Shown here one piece after another: positions 16,833 to 26,349 of a stretch of DNA of 64,000 nt. Numbering within the stretch: position 1 is the first letter of the stretch; each line of letters begins with the position of its first letter. The stretch is from positions 1 to 64,000 of the forward strand of contig CAWIBS010000044.1 of the NCBI GenBank assembly GCA_963834365.1, given 5' to 3'. Both the position numbers and the translations under genes were made by a program. This DNA is from CAWJAP01 sp963834365 (lineage in GTDB: Bacteria > Acidobacteriota > Vicinamibacteria > Vicinamibacterales > Vicinamibacteraceae). Below the pieces are notes generated by a model. The model was not told where the DNA came from. It made no database searches and saw nothing but the letters and a program-made list of their open reading frames with translations.

Positions 16833-18257
16833 TTAGAGTCCGTAACGCTGCAGGCGACGGTACAGAGCGCTTCGGGACAGGCCGAGGCCGCGGGCGGCCT
16901 GGCTGACATTGCCATCGTAGCGGCTCATGGCCTTCTTGATGAGGAAGCATTCGACGTCTTCGAGGCTCATGTCCTCGAGGCGCGCCGCATGCTCGCGCGC
17001 GGGGCGCAGGCCGAGGTCCACGGTCTTGACGGTGGCTCCCTGCGCCATCAGCACGGCACGCTCGATGGCGTGATCGAGCTCGCGGACGTTGCCGGGCCAG
17101 GCGTGCTCGAGCAGCGCCTGCATCGCGTGCGGATCGAATCCCGACAGCTTCTTGCGATAGTGGCGGGCGCGCAGCTGCAGGAAGTGATTGGCGAGGGGGG
17201 GGATGTCCTCGCGCCGGTCGCGCAGCGCCGGCACGCGAATCTCGATCGTGTTGATGCGGAACAGCAGGTCCTGCCGGAAGCGGCCGGTGGCGACCTCCTC
17301 GTGGAGGTCGGCGTTGGTCGCCGACACGAGCCGCACGTTGACGCGGCGGGTCCGCGACGATCCGAGCCGCTCGAACTCGCCGGTCTCGAGCACCCGGAGC
17401 AGCTTGTTCTGCTGGCTGAGCGGCACGTTGGCGATCTCGTCGAGAAACAGCGTGCCGCCGTCGGCGAGCTCGAATCGGCCGACGCGATCGGCCTTGGCGT
17501 CGGTGAAGGCGCCCTTCACATGGCCGAAGAGCTCGCTCTCGAAGACGCCCTCCGACACCCCGCCCGCATTGACGGTGATCATCGGCCGCTGGTTGCGGCC
17601 GGAGACGGCGTGCAGGGCCCGCGCGACCAGTCCCTTGCCGGTCCCGTTCTCGCCGGCGATGAGAATGTTGGCGTCCGACGGCCCGACGCGCGCGATCATC
17701 TGCAGCACCGGCTGCATCGCCGGCGACTCGGCGATGATGTGCGGCTGACCCTCGCCGCGCAGCATCAGGTTCTCGGCTTCCAGCCGCTGACCGCGGCGCA
17801 GCGCGCGACTGAGCTCGGCCTGCGTGCGGACGATGGCCAGCAGCCGCGCGTTGTCCCAGGGCTTCTGCACGAAGTCGCGCGCGCCACGCCGCATCGCCTC
17901 GACGGCGATCTCGACGCTGCCCCATGCGGTCATCACGACCACCGGCAGCGTGGGATCGACGTTGCGAATCGTGTGCAGGAGATCCAGCCCCTCCTGACCC
18001 GAAGTCGTGTCCCGCGCGTAGTTGAGGTCCATCAGCAGGACGTCGTATTCCTTGTCGTCCACGGCCGCGAGGATGCCGGCGGGGGAGGCGGCGGTCTCGA
18101 TCTGGTAGCCCTCGGCCTTCAGCAGGAGCCGGAGCGCTTCGAGCACGTCGGGCTGATCGTCGGCCACCAGCAGACGCGGCGCCAGCGGGTAGCCGCGTCC
18201 CGAGCGATCGTCGCCGGCGTCGGTGCGGGGAGGGATCAGCGTATCTGTAGAAGGCAT
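16833..18257 (-). CDS. NtrC-type sigma-54 response regulator with GAFTDA variant
   Basis: A 474-residue regulator. The receiver domain at residues 25-145 has LLVADDQPD, the phospho-Asp in VLLMDLNYARD, and the Lys in FVQKPWDN. The AAA+ domain has IAGENGTGKG (Walker A) and TLFLDEIANV (Walker B). The C-terminal Fis helix-turn-helix is NVSQAARGLGLSRSALYRRLQ. The sigma-54 contact loop reads GAFTDA rather than GAFTGA, so whether it activates sigma-54 is open. The start is placed at ATG 18257, 22 bp after the ADOP permease stop, implying co-transcription. A likely output is the ABC/adaptor set upstream. Confidence 0.9.
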   Translation of the reverse strand: MPSTDTLIPPRTDAGDDRSGRGYPLAPRLLVADDQPDVLEALRLLLKAEGYQIETAASPAGILAAVDDKEYDVLLMDLNYARDTTSGQEGLDLLHTIRNVDPTLPVVVMTAWGSVEIAVEAMRRGARDFVQKPWDNARLLAIVRTQAELSRALRRGQRLEAENLMLRGEGQPHIIAESPAMQPVLQMIARVGPSDANILIAGENGTGKGLVARALHAVSGRNQRPMITVNAGGVSEGVFESELFGHVKGAFTDAKADRVGRFELADGGTLFLDEIANVPLSQQNKLLRVLETGEFERLGSSRTRRVNVRLVSATNADLHEEVATGRFRQDLLFRINTIEIRVPALRDRREDIPPLANHFLQLRARHYRKKLSGFDPHAMQALLEHAWPGNVRELDHAIERAVLMAQGATVKTVDLGLRPAREHAARLEDMSLEDVECFLIKKAMSRYDGNVSQAARGLGLSRSALYRRLQRYGL

Positions 18258-18279
18258 CTCGATATTCGCTCTCGCGATC

Positions 18280-20742
18280 CTATTCATACCGCAGTGCAGC
18301 CGCCGGCTCGATGGCGAGCGCGCGGCGCACCGGAAGCAGCATCGCCAGCGCGCCCGCGATGCCAATGACCACCCAGGCCCCGGTAAACGCCAGTGGATCG
18401 AGCGTGCTCACCCCGTGCAGGAACCCGGCCAGGAATCGCGTGGCGGCGATCGCGGTGGCCAGCCCGAGCCCGGCGCCAACGGCGACGAGGCCCGCACCCT
18501 GCGAGACGATGAGCCGCGTAATCGACTCGCGTGTCGCCCCGAGGGCCACGCGAATGCCAATCTCGCGGGTCCGCTGCACGACGAGCTGGGCCAGGACGCC
18601 GTAGAGACCCATGCCGGCCAGCACCAGCGCCAGCGTGCCGAGGCTGCCGAGCAGGTAGACCGCAATCCGCTGGGGCAGCAGCGAGAGGCTCGTTCGTTCT
18701 TCGAGCGTGGCGAGTGTGAGAACCGGCAGGCCCGGCGCGGCCTCGCGGATCGCCTGCCGGACCGACGCTCCGAGGTCGCCGCCGAGCGGGCCCTTGACGT
18801 GGAACGTCACATCGGCGCGAAAGTGCTGCGCGAGCGGCATGATGATGATCGGCCGCGCCTCGTCGGCGAGCGACATGTACTTCGTGTTCGAGACCACGCC
18901 GACGACCCGCAGCCACGGCCCGCTGTCACCACTGACGTTGACGCGCCGGGTGAGCGGGTCCTGCCCGGGAAAGTACTTGGAGACGTAGCCTTCGCTCACG
19001 AGAATCACCGGCTCGCCGCCGTCGCGATCGGCATCCGCGAAGTCGCGGCCGCGGGTCACCCGGATCCCGACGGTCTCCAGGTAGCCAGGCGAGACGATGT
19101 TGTAGGGGACCTCCATGTCCTCGCCTTCACGCGGCGTGTAACCCTCGGGCCTCATCCGGCGCCGGCCGCCTTCCAGGGACAGCGGCACCACCTGGGCAAC
19201 CGAGGCGTTCGTCACGCCTGGAATCGCGCGCAGCCGTTCGAGGATCGACTGAAGGACCACGCGGCCGCGTTCGGTGTCGCGCCCGACGAGCATCGACGCA
19301 TCGACGTTGGCCACGACGACGTTGCGCGTGTCGTAGCCGGTATCGATGCCCGCCGCCCTTTGGAGGCTTCGAACGAACAGGCCGCCGACGATCAGGAGGA
19401 GCAGCGAGAGCGCGACCTGTGTCACGACCAGCACATTGCGAAGCGTAAGCCGGCGTGCGCGGCCGATGGTCACGAGCTGTCGCTGCAATGCGGCAATCAC
19501 CGGCACGCGCGTGGACGAGAGCGCGGGGGCCAGGCCGAACACCAAACCCGTCGCGACGGCGAGGCCGGCCGCGAAGAGCAGCACGGGCCAGGACAACGGT
19601 GCCTCAATCGAAATGGGGACGGGTACCGGCGGCTTCACGCTCGTCAGCCACGCCGTCGTCCACTGGGCAATCAGAATGCCGGCGAGGCCCGACAACACGG
19701 CGAGGCCGCTCGACTCGGCGAGCAGTTGCCGGACCAGGCGCCAGCGTCCGGCGCCAAGGGACAGTCGCACCGCCATTTCGTGACGCCGCGCGGCCCCGCG
19801 GGCCACGAGCAGTCCGGCCACGTTCGCACACGCGACGAGGAGCACGAGCGTCACAGCGCCGAGGAGCACCGCCAGGAACGCCGTGACGGGGTTCCCCACG
19901 CCGAACGGCAGCCGCAGCGCGCTCTCGGGCAGCACGGTCACTCGCCGCCGCTGGTTCTGCACGTCCGTCCAGTCCTGCGGATAGGCGCTTTGCAGCTGTC
20001 CGGCGACCACCGCCAGCTGTGCCCGGACCTGCTCGATCGACGCGCCGCCGCGCAGGCGGCCGACGAGCATCAGCCCGCGGTCCCCGCGCGACGTCATGCT
20101 CGAGGACGTGGGATTGAGGCGCTTGTCCGCGGTCAACGGAACGAACAGGTCGTTGGCGACGACACGCAGCAGCCCCGGGTAAGTCGAGCTGGCCACGCCG
20201 ACGACGACGAAGGGTTGGCCGTTGAGGACCAGCACGCGGCCGACGACGGATGGATCGCTGCCGAAGCGGCGGGTCCAGAACCGGTGATTGAGGACTACGA
20301 TGCCGGCCTTGTCGGGCTGCGACGCCTCGCTGCTCGTGAACACCCGGCCGGTTGACGCGCCGACGCCGAGCACGTCGAAGTAGTTCGGGCTGACTTGCTC
20401 CGCGAAGACGCGCTCGGCCGCCCCGCCAACCGTCAGGGTCAGCGGCGTCGGCGCGGCTGACGCGATGCCTTCGAGGGCGGGCGCCCCTGCGGCAAAGTCC
20501 TCGGCATCGGGATACGAGGATGAGCCGAGCGGCGGGCCGCTGAAGTCGCTCGTGTGAATGGCGACGAGCCGGCCCGGCTCGCGGACCGGGAGCGGCGTCA
20601 GGACGAGCGCATGAATGACGCTGAAGATGGCCGTCGTGGCGCCAATGCCCAGCCCGAGGGAGCCAATTGCCAGCAGCGAGAACGACGGGCTGCGCGCGAG
20701 CAATCGCAGTCCGAACCGAAGATCCGCGAACAGCGTCCGCAT
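18280..20742 (-). CDS. ADOP-type ABC permease (duplicated FtsX/MacB domains)
   Basis: An 820-residue permease beginning with a short cytoplasmic helix and MRTLFADLRFGLRLLARSPSF-type start. Two MacB_PCD plus FtsX modules follow: periplasmic domain 1 (about residues 45-255), FtsX helices around 285-400, periplasmic domain 2 (about 450-650) and FtsX helices at 690-810, with MGLYGVLAQLVVQRTREIGIR near the end. This architecture is the acidobacterial duplicated orphan permease family, a strong taxonomic hint. It lies with its ATPase and adaptor upstream, a MacAB-like tripartite export or membrane-stress system. Intact. Confidence 0.92.
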   Translation of the reverse strand: MRTLFADLRFGLRLLARSPSFSLLAIGSLGLGIGATTAIFSVIHALVLTPLPVREPGRLVAIHTSDFSGPPLGSSSYPDAEDFAAGAPALEGIASAAPTPLTLTVGGAAERVFAEQVSPNYFDVLGVGASTGRVFTSSEASQPDKAGIVVLNHRFWTRRFGSDPSVVGRVLVLNGQPFVVVGVASSTYPGLLRVVANDLFVPLTADKRLNPTSSSMTSRGDRGLMLVGRLRGGASIEQVRAQLAVVAGQLQSAYPQDWTDVQNQRRRVTVLPESALRLPFGVGNPVTAFLAVLLGAVTLVLLVACANVAGLLVARGAARRHEMAVRLSLGAGRWRLVRQLLAESSGLAVLSGLAGILIAQWTTAWLTSVKPPVPVPISIEAPLSWPVLLFAAGLAVATGLVFGLAPALSSTRVPVIAALQRQLVTIGRARRLTLRNVLVVTQVALSLLLLIVGGLFVRSLQRAAGIDTGYDTRNVVVANVDASMLVGRDTERGRVVLQSILERLRAIPGVTNASVAQVVPLSLEGGRRRMRPEGYTPREGEDMEVPYNIVSPGYLETVGIRVTRGRDFADADRDGGEPVILVSEGYVSKYFPGQDPLTRRVNVSGDSGPWLRVVGVVSNTKYMSLADEARPIIIMPLAQHFRADVTFHVKGPLGGDLGASVRQAIREAAPGLPVLTLATLEERTSLSLLPQRIAVYLLGSLGTLALVLAGMGLYGVLAQLVVQRTREIGIRVALGATRESITRLIVSQGAGLVAVGAGLGLATAIAATRFLAGFLHGVSTLDPLAFTGAWVVIGIAGALAMLLPVRRALAIEPAAALRYE

Positions 20743-20789
20743 GGTCGAACTCCGTTCTGGCTCGAGCGCTCGGATCCCTCGAGGTCGGT

Positions 20790-20940
20790 GCTCGCCGGAC
20801 CTAAAGGTCCGGCCTACCGCCGATCCTGCTCGCCGGACCTAAAGGTCCGGCCTACCGCCGATCTGCTTGCCGGACCCAAAGGTCCGGCCTACCGCAGATT
20901 CTGAACGGTAGGGCGGGGCTTCAGCCCCGCCGACACTCGA
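20790..20940. repeat. Triplicated palindromic repeat plus REP
   Basis: Three near-identical units of about 35-37 bp, each built on CGGACCTAAAGGTCCGG followed by CCTACCG, start near 20797, 20833 and 20870. A different palindrome, GCGGGGCTTCAGCCCCGC, follows at about 20913-20930. The cluster separates the ATPase from the permease gene of the same export set. Confidence 0.85.
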
Positions 20941-20955
20941 GAGCCGCGCCGGCCG

Positions 20956-21660
20956 CTACGCTCCGATTTCGACGTTTTCGTCCACGACACGGCCATCGAA
21001 GAGATGGACGCTGCGGTCCGCGTGCGCGGCGTACCGCGGGTCGTGCGTCACCATGCAGATGGTGGCGCCCCCGCGATGCAGTTCGCGCATCAGCTCCATC
21101 ACCATCTCGCCGTTCTTCGAGTCCAGGTTTCCCGTGGGCTCGTCGGCCAGCAGGATGAGCGGCTCTCCGACGACAGCCCGGGCAACGGCCACGCGCTGCT
21201 GCTGACCGCCCGACAGCTGGCTCGGGAGGTGCTTGGCCCGGTGAGCCATGCCGACGCGCTCGAGCGCGGCGTTGCAGCGCTGCTTGCGCTCCGACGCCCG
21301 CATCCCGCGGTAGGTGAGCGGCAGCTCGACGTTCTCGAAGACCGTCAGATCGCCGATCAGATTGAAGCTCTGGAAGATGAAGCCGATCTCCCGGTTCCGC
21401 GTCCGGGCCCGCTCGGACAGCGACAACTGCTCGACCGGACGCCCGTTCAGCCAGTACTTGCCCTCGGTCGGCGTGTCGAGGAGGCCCAGAATCGAGAGCA
21501 GAGTGGACTTGCCGCAGCCGGACGGACCGGAAATGGCGACGTACTCGCCCTTTTCGATCTCGAGGTGGATGCCCGCGAGGGCATGGGTCTCCACTTCGTC
21601 GGTGTAGAAGACCTTTTTCAACGCCTCAAGCTTGATCAGCGCGGTGCCTGTTTCGGTCAT
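20956..21660 (-). CDS. ABC transporter ATP-binding protein (MacB/LolD type)
   Basis: A 234-residue ATPase for the adjacent FtsX-like permease. All motifs are present: GPSGCGKST (Walker A), Q loop FIFQSFNLIGDLTVFENV, signature LSGGQQQRVAVARA, ILLADEPTGNLDS (Walker B) and VTHD (switch His). The LolD/MacB/FtsE branch powers extracytoplasmic mechanotransmission rather than classical import. Gene order from the right is adaptor, ATPase, permease, then a two-component system. Intact. Confidence 0.93.
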   Translation of the reverse strand: MTETGTALIKLEALKKVFYTDEVETHALAGIHLEIEKGEYVAISGPSGCGKSTLLSILGLLDTPTEGKYWLNGRPVEQLSLSERARTRNREIGFIFQSFNLIGDLTVFENVELPLTYRGMRASERKQRCNAALERVGMAHRAKHLPSQLSGGQQQRVAVARAVVGEPLILLADEPTGNLDSKNGEMVMELMRELHRGGATICMVTHDPRYAAHADRSVHLFDGRVVDENVEIGA

Positions 21661-21748
21661 GGATGCTCCGATGTGAGTGGCGACAGCCTGGAACGCCGGA
21701 CTTTCGAACGACGGATAGACGAGATGCAGCGGCCAGTGGTTTGTCGAC

Positions 21749-21838
21749 CGGCTTCGCCGACGGCTCAGTTGGCTTCGCCCTCGCCCGCATGCGAGGGCTC
21801 ACCCCTCAAGGCCGTCGGCTTCGCCGACGGCTCAGTTG
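21749..21838. repeat. Direct repeat overlapping the adaptor stop codon
   Basis: The segment GGCTTCGCCGACGGCTCAGTTG occurs at about 21750-21771 and again at about 21817-21838. The right copy contains the last codons and stop of the membrane-fusion gene (stop at 21832-21834), so the left copy is probably a duplicated gene end. A small inverted repeat around CGCATGCG (about 21787) sits between them. Confidence 0.7.
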
Positions 21839-23110
21839 AGCAGGACGCGGTCGTGCGCGTCGTACTGCGACATGTCGGACAACACGACCTGGTCGCCCGG
21901 TTTCAGCCCTTCCTGCACCTCGATGGTGCTGACCGAGCTGCGTCCGAACTTGACCTGGGTCCGGTGGGCCTCGCAGTCCATCTGCGGCACACGGCACCCG
22001 TCCACGACCTTGAACAGCGTGATCGTGCTGTGCTCCTGCCCGAACGCGGGGCGCCCGACGAACACTACGTTGTCCAGCCGTTCGAGTTCCACCGTGCCGT
22101 CCACGGTCAGGTCCGGGCGAGCGCCGCGGGGGAGCTCGCCAGCCAGGGTGACATCGACCGTCACCGTGCCGTTCTGCGCCGCGGCGTCGATGCGCGAGAC
22201 TTTCCCGTTGACCTTCCCGTTCCGCGTATCCACTTCGGCGATCTGGCCAATCTCGATGTCCCTGGCCTGTGTTTCCGGAATCCGGAGCTCGGCCTTGAGC
22301 CGGGTCGGGTCGGCCACGCGGGCGATGTTCTGGCCCGCGGTCATCTGGGCCCCGACCTCGACCGGGACGACCTGCAGCACCCCCTCGATGCCGGCGCGGA
22401 CCTTCAGCTTTTCGAGCTGCTGGCGCCGGAGCTCGAACGTGGTGCGAAGGCGGCTCACCTCGGTCTCCTGGACCGCGAGCTGCGATTTCAGCGTCTGCTC
22501 GGCCACCTCGAGACGCTTTCGCTCGATGCCGGTCCGGTTGGCGAGGTCGTCGGCCTTCGCCTGGTTGATCTTGGCGTTGAGCGCATCGACAAGGCCCTCC
22601 TTGAGGAGCAGCGCATCGGCCTCCGCCCGCATCCTGGCCTGACGCGCTTCGGACTCGATGTTGGCGGCCGCCGCGCGCTGCGTGAGCAAGGCGCTGTCGA
22701 GCTCGGCGCGCCGATTCGTGAGCTGGGCCTGGGCCGACTCCAGCTGCAATCTCGCCTCGACGACGGTCTGTTCGAGCTCGGGATTGCTGAGCTCGACCAC
22801 GATCGAATCCGGGCTGACCTGGGATCCCGAACGCAAGAGGATGCGTTCGACGCGCCCCGCGGTGGACGCCGGAATCCACCGCGTGTCCTCGGGCACCAGC
22901 GTGCCCGTCCCGCGGACCTGGCGGACCATCGGCCCGCGCTCGACGACGCCCGGCCAGACCGTGCCCTTCTCGACCGACGGCGCCGCCGGCTTCAGCCGGG
23001 ACACGAAGACCGTCATCAGGAGGACTACCGTCGAGACCAACCACGCCATAGGCCACGCGCTTGATTTTCTTGTTGCGGACGACCGATTCCGGACGCGCGA
23101 TATCGACCAT
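21832..23110 (-). CDS. HlyD/MacA-type periplasmic adaptor (membrane fusion protein), frameshifted near start
   Basis: Links an inner-membrane ABC pump to an outer-membrane channel. The N-terminus is MVDIARPESVVRNKKIKR, a typical acidobacterial adaptor start, then a single membrane helix (STVVLLMTVFVSRL). A lipoyl half-motif (TAGRVERILLRSGSQV), a long coiled-coil hairpin (about residues 120-255, rich in E/Q/A/R), the second lipoyl half, and beta-barrel domains up to LSDMSQYDAHDRVLLN follow. The frame changes near 23040, between the N-terminus and the membrane helix. ATG at 23110 has a GGGGAGGA ribosome site. Upstream lies a striking -24/-12-like site. Partner genes are the ATPase and ADOP permease. 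Confidence 0.85.
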
Positions 23111-23125
23111 GACGTCCTCCCCAGA

Positions 23126-23141
23126 ACCAAAGGCCGTGCCA
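23126..23141 (-). promoter_or_regulatory. Strong -24 match, candidate sigma-54 promoter for the adaptor operon
   Basis: The minus strand reads TGGCACG, four bases, then TTGGT: a perfect -24 half and a -12 half with one mismatch (11 of 12). The operon it precedes includes an NtrC-family regulator. Weak point: predicted transcription would start about 5 bases before the ATG, cutting off the ribosome site. Confidence 0.4.
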
Positions 23142-23271
23142 GCCGAGGCGGGAGCGGCCAAGCCCGTGGTTCCTCAGCGATTTGACGAGGACTGCCGACC
23201 GAAAGTTGACCCGTTCTGTGCGTGCGCGGAACGTGTTGTCCCAGTTCCGAACACCAGTCCGCGACCGCCGA

Positions 23272-24382
23272 TCACGGCCGGAGCGCCGGCCTGACGAGCG
23301 CCTTCGGGAATCCAGCCGCTCTGCCCGCGCCAGGGCGTCGGTCAGCTGATCGAGCCGGAAGGTCTCGGTGCCGATCGCCGCCCACGGCACGCGGTGCTGG
23401 TGAGAGGCCAGCAGCTCGATGGCCTGCAGGAAGTGACGTACTTCGCTACCCCAGCAGCCGCGCACATCGAGGTGCTTGCGATTGATGTGCCGATGCGCGT
23501 TGATGCGGCTGTCACCCGCATCAGTGTAATGCCCGGCGACGACATAGATGCCGCCGTCGCGCACCAGGTCGAGTCCCTCCTCGATGGCCTGAGCCGAGCC
23601 GGCGGCTTCGACCACGATATCGGGCCCCCGGCCGCCAGTCTGCTGAACGACCTCGGCCCGGCGGTCGGCAGACGACGTCCCGGCGAGCGGGAAGACGATA
23701 TCCGCGCCCATCTTCCGCGCGAGCTGCCGCCGACCATCGGGCTCGCCGATTGCCCCGACCCAGGTCGCCCCTGCGACTTTCGCCAGCGCGATCGACGCTG
23801 AGGCCAACGGCTCCGACACCCTGGATCAGGACGCGGTCGCCCGGCCGAATCCCCGCGCGCTCGACGATGTGCACGGCCGTCAGCAGGCCACACCCGCCGC
23901 CGATGTAGGTCTCGGCGCTCACCGAGGCGGGCAGGTGTGCGATCGCGACGCCTGGCTCGAGATAGACGGCTTCGGCCCAGCCGCCGAGCAGCCCCTCCGC
24001 CGCCGGGTCGGTGATGCCGTAGACCCGCCGCGACGGACAGCGGGTCGGAGTGCGCGCGACGGCGCACGCATGACACCGCCCGCACGTCCGGTGCACGTCG
24101 AAGAACGCCACGCGATCGCCCTCGCGCAGCGGCCGTCCGTCGAGGGCGTGCACCGGTCCTCGAACCGCCTCGAGGGTTCCCATCGCCACGTGCCCCGGAA
24201 TGATGGGATAGGGGACGCCCGACAACCGGCCGTGCCACAGGTGCACGTCGGTGCCGCAGACTCTCGGCGTATTCGGTGCGGAGCAATGACGCGCCGGACG
24301 GCAGGTCGGGGGCGGCGAAGTCACGCAGCTCGATCGGCGCCCGCGGCTGCACCATCACCGCCGCGACGATCGGCTCCCGCAT
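23272..24382 (-). CDS. Zinc-dependent alcohol dehydrogenase, frameshifted
   Basis: MDR-family dehydrogenase of about 370 residues. Visible in order: VCGTDVHLWHG (catalytic zinc), IIPGHVAMGTLEAV, the structural-zinc loop DVHRTCGRCHACAVARTPTRC, IQGVGAVGLS of the Rossmann domain, and the C-terminal FPKALVRPALRP. Frame changes are needed near 24265, 23815 and 23305; the most consistent stop is at 23272. ATG at 24382 directly abuts the stop of the small unknown gene at 24383 (TAG then ATG), so both are translated from one mRNA. Substrate is unknown; close relatives act on alcohols, polyols or aldehydes. Confidence 0.75.
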
Positions 24383-24820
24383 CTAGGCCGGCCTCGCCGC
24401 AATGAGCTTGCGCACGCGTTCACTGATGATCGCAAACCGCGCTCGGCCCTCGGGTGTCTGTGTCGCCAGCCACTCGGCGTTGAGAAATGCGGTGGCCGAC
24501 GAGCTCGCCCGCACCTGATCGAGATACGGGGCGACCTTGGCGAAGAGGAAGAACCCCTCGCCGTTGCTCTCGATCCAGTAGTCCGGATTGACGATGCCGT
24601 GCTTCGGCATCGCATAGACCATTTCCCAGTAGGTGGACGTCTGGCGCCAGGCGCTGTTCAGCGGGTGATCCGATTTCATGACCGCGGCGACGTCCTCGAA
24701 CGACCTGGGCCAGAACGTGAAGTTGATGGCGTTGCGTGCCTCGCGCATCACCGGCTCGCGCCGGAGGTCGTAGACTTTCAGGGCGAGATCGGCGTCATGG
24801 TGATCGGGGTGTTCTTTCAT
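24383..24820 (-). CDS. Small cytoplasmic protein of unknown function
   Basis: A 145-residue protein starting MKEHPDHHDADLALKVYDLR; I do not recognise its family. It is mostly helical by composition, with conserved-looking aromatic segments (FTFWPRSFEDV, WRQTSTYWEMVY, GIVNPDYWIESNGEGFFLF), no signal peptide, no membrane helix and no Cys. Its stop touches the start of the alcohol dehydrogenase, so the products may work together. Codon use resembles the neighbours and the frame is clean in an otherwise indel-rich stretch, which supports it being real. Confidence 0.7.
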   Translation of the reverse strand: MKEHPDHHDADLALKVYDLRREPVMREARNAINFTFWPRSFEDVAAVMKSDHPLNSAWRQTSTYWEMVYAMPKHGIVNPDYWIESNGEGFFLFAKVAPYLDQVRASSSATAFLNAEWLATQTPEGRARFAIISERVRKLIAARPA

Positions 24821-24874
24821 CGGCGGCTCCTCGGGCTTCTGCTCCACGCGCGTCGGCCGATAGTCTAGTGGAAA

Positions 24875-25028
24875 CGCCAACGACCAACGACCAGCGACCA
24901 AGGACCAGCGACGAGCGATCAGTAGCGACCAGCGAACAACGACCAGCGACCAAGGATCAGCGACTACAGGCTGCGGGCGACTGCAAGCGCTCTTCCCGTA
25001 GCCCGTAGCCCGCAGCCCGTAGCCCGAT
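24875..25028. repeat. Short-period tandem repeats, non-coding
   Basis: A long drifting array of ACCAGCG/ACCAACG/ACCAAGG heptads (about 24880-24965) is followed by CCCGTAG/CCCGCAG heptads (about 24997-25026). Period is 7, units differ from those of other intergenic arrays here. No coding or RNA signal. Confidence 0.8.
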
Positions 25029-26245
25029 CTAATGAGGGATCGACGATCTTGGCGGCAGGACAGCCAGGAACTCGTCCTGGATGCGGGCGCTGTAGGAGTC
25101 GAGCAACGCCTGAACGCGTGAGTGGTCGGGCGAGCGGACGATGAGGCCGACGTGGTGGCGCTTCCGTACGCGCTCCACGATCTCGGGGTCGTCGAAGCCG
25201 ACGTGTCGGGCCATTCCTGACGCGCGAGCGCGAGCGCCAACCCCGCGTAGTCGTGGCGCAGTGGCGGGAGGCGTATACGGCTCCGATCGGCGTCGAGAGC
25301 TCGAGGCGTGCCCATTCGCGCCACAGGTTCAGACCGCTCGCCGCTTCGAGGGTCTCGGCGATGAACGCGCCGCCGACACGCGCGGCGACCTCGAGAAAGT
25401 AGAACTCACCAGTCGCTGCGTCGCGGATGAACTCGGCGTGCGTCGCGCCGCGCACGAGTCCGAGCGCCGTCAGGATCGCCTCGTTCATCGCCAGCAGCGC
25501 GCTGCTCGTCCGCCGTTCCGCGCTCGACCGTCGTCGTCACGAACACGCCGCCATGGTGCGCGACGTCCATGCGGCGGGCGCCAGTAGCGGTGCACACCGG
25601 CGAACAGCACGCGGCCCTGCTCGACCAGCGCATCGACGTGGAAGACCTCTCCGGCAACGTAGCGCTCCAGCAGGTAGTACGAGGACCGTTCGTTCAGCGC
25701 CGGCCGCTGGTCGAGCCCCTCGATCGCCTGCCAGAGGCGCTCTTCGCCATCGATCTTCTGGATGCCGACGGCCGATACGTCGGATCGCGGCTTGAGGACC
25801 CACGGCGGCGGACACCTCGCGCATGAACCGGCGCAGGTCGTCCTCGTTCAGCACGTGGACGAAGTCGGGAACGGTGATGCCCGCCTCCTGCGCCTTGACG
25901 CGCATCGCCAGCTTGTCGCGAAAGAGCCGCGCCGTGCTCGTCCCCATCCCGGCGAGACGCAGGTGCTCGCGGACGACAGCCGCGTGCAGGACGTCGAACT
26001 CCTCGAGCGCCACGACGACGTCGATGCGCGTGCGGCGGGCGAGGGCGCTCACCGCTTCGACGAAGATGTCCGACGGTCACCTGGCTGGGCACGGTCAGGA
26101 GGTCGTCGATGCAGTCGAACGGCCACGTCCTCGGCGCGAACCTGCGTCGCGCACGATCGAGGACGACGCGAGCGCCACGTGCGCGGCACTCACGGAGAAA
26201 ATCGCCGCCCTTGAAGTAGGACGCCAGGCAGACGATGGTGCGCAT
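25029..26245 (-). CDS. ATP-grasp family ligase, heavily frameshifted
   Basis: Pieces in all three frames join into an ATP-grasp enzyme of about 400 residues: MRTIVCLASYFKGG start, a Rossmann-like pre-ATP-grasp part (IDVVVALEEFDVLHAAVVREHL), then TARLFRDKLAMRVKAQEAGI, YLLERYVAGEVFHVDALV, and the metal/ATP-binding ATGEFYFLEVAARVGG. Such proteins ligate a carboxylate to an amine or thiol via acyl phosphate. At least four indels are needed. The final stop is at 25029. Neighbours give no substrate hint. Confidence 0.65.
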
Positions 26246-26317
26246 CGGTGCTTGCCGAACCGCTCGGACGCGGTGACGGGCCACTATAACCAGAGCCCAG
26301 CCAGAAAAAGAACTCGA

Positions 26318-26345
26318 TCGGGTCCGGCTGAAGCCGGACCTCGTT
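26318..26345. repeat. REP-like palindrome
   Basis: A single GTCCGGCTGAAGCCGGAC copy (about 26321-26338) in the gap between the ATP-grasp gene and the DCC gene. Confidence 0.8.
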
Positions 26346-26349
26346 CGTT

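Noticed and set aside
18223..20355. 710-codon plus-strand frame opposite the ADOP permease
   Set aside because: Shadow frame, rich in Arg/His/Gln; the minus strand has full MacB/FtsX architecture.
24875..25028. Heptad arrays considered as CRISPR or telomere-like repeats
   Set aside because: Units are 7 bp, contiguous and variable, with no spacers.
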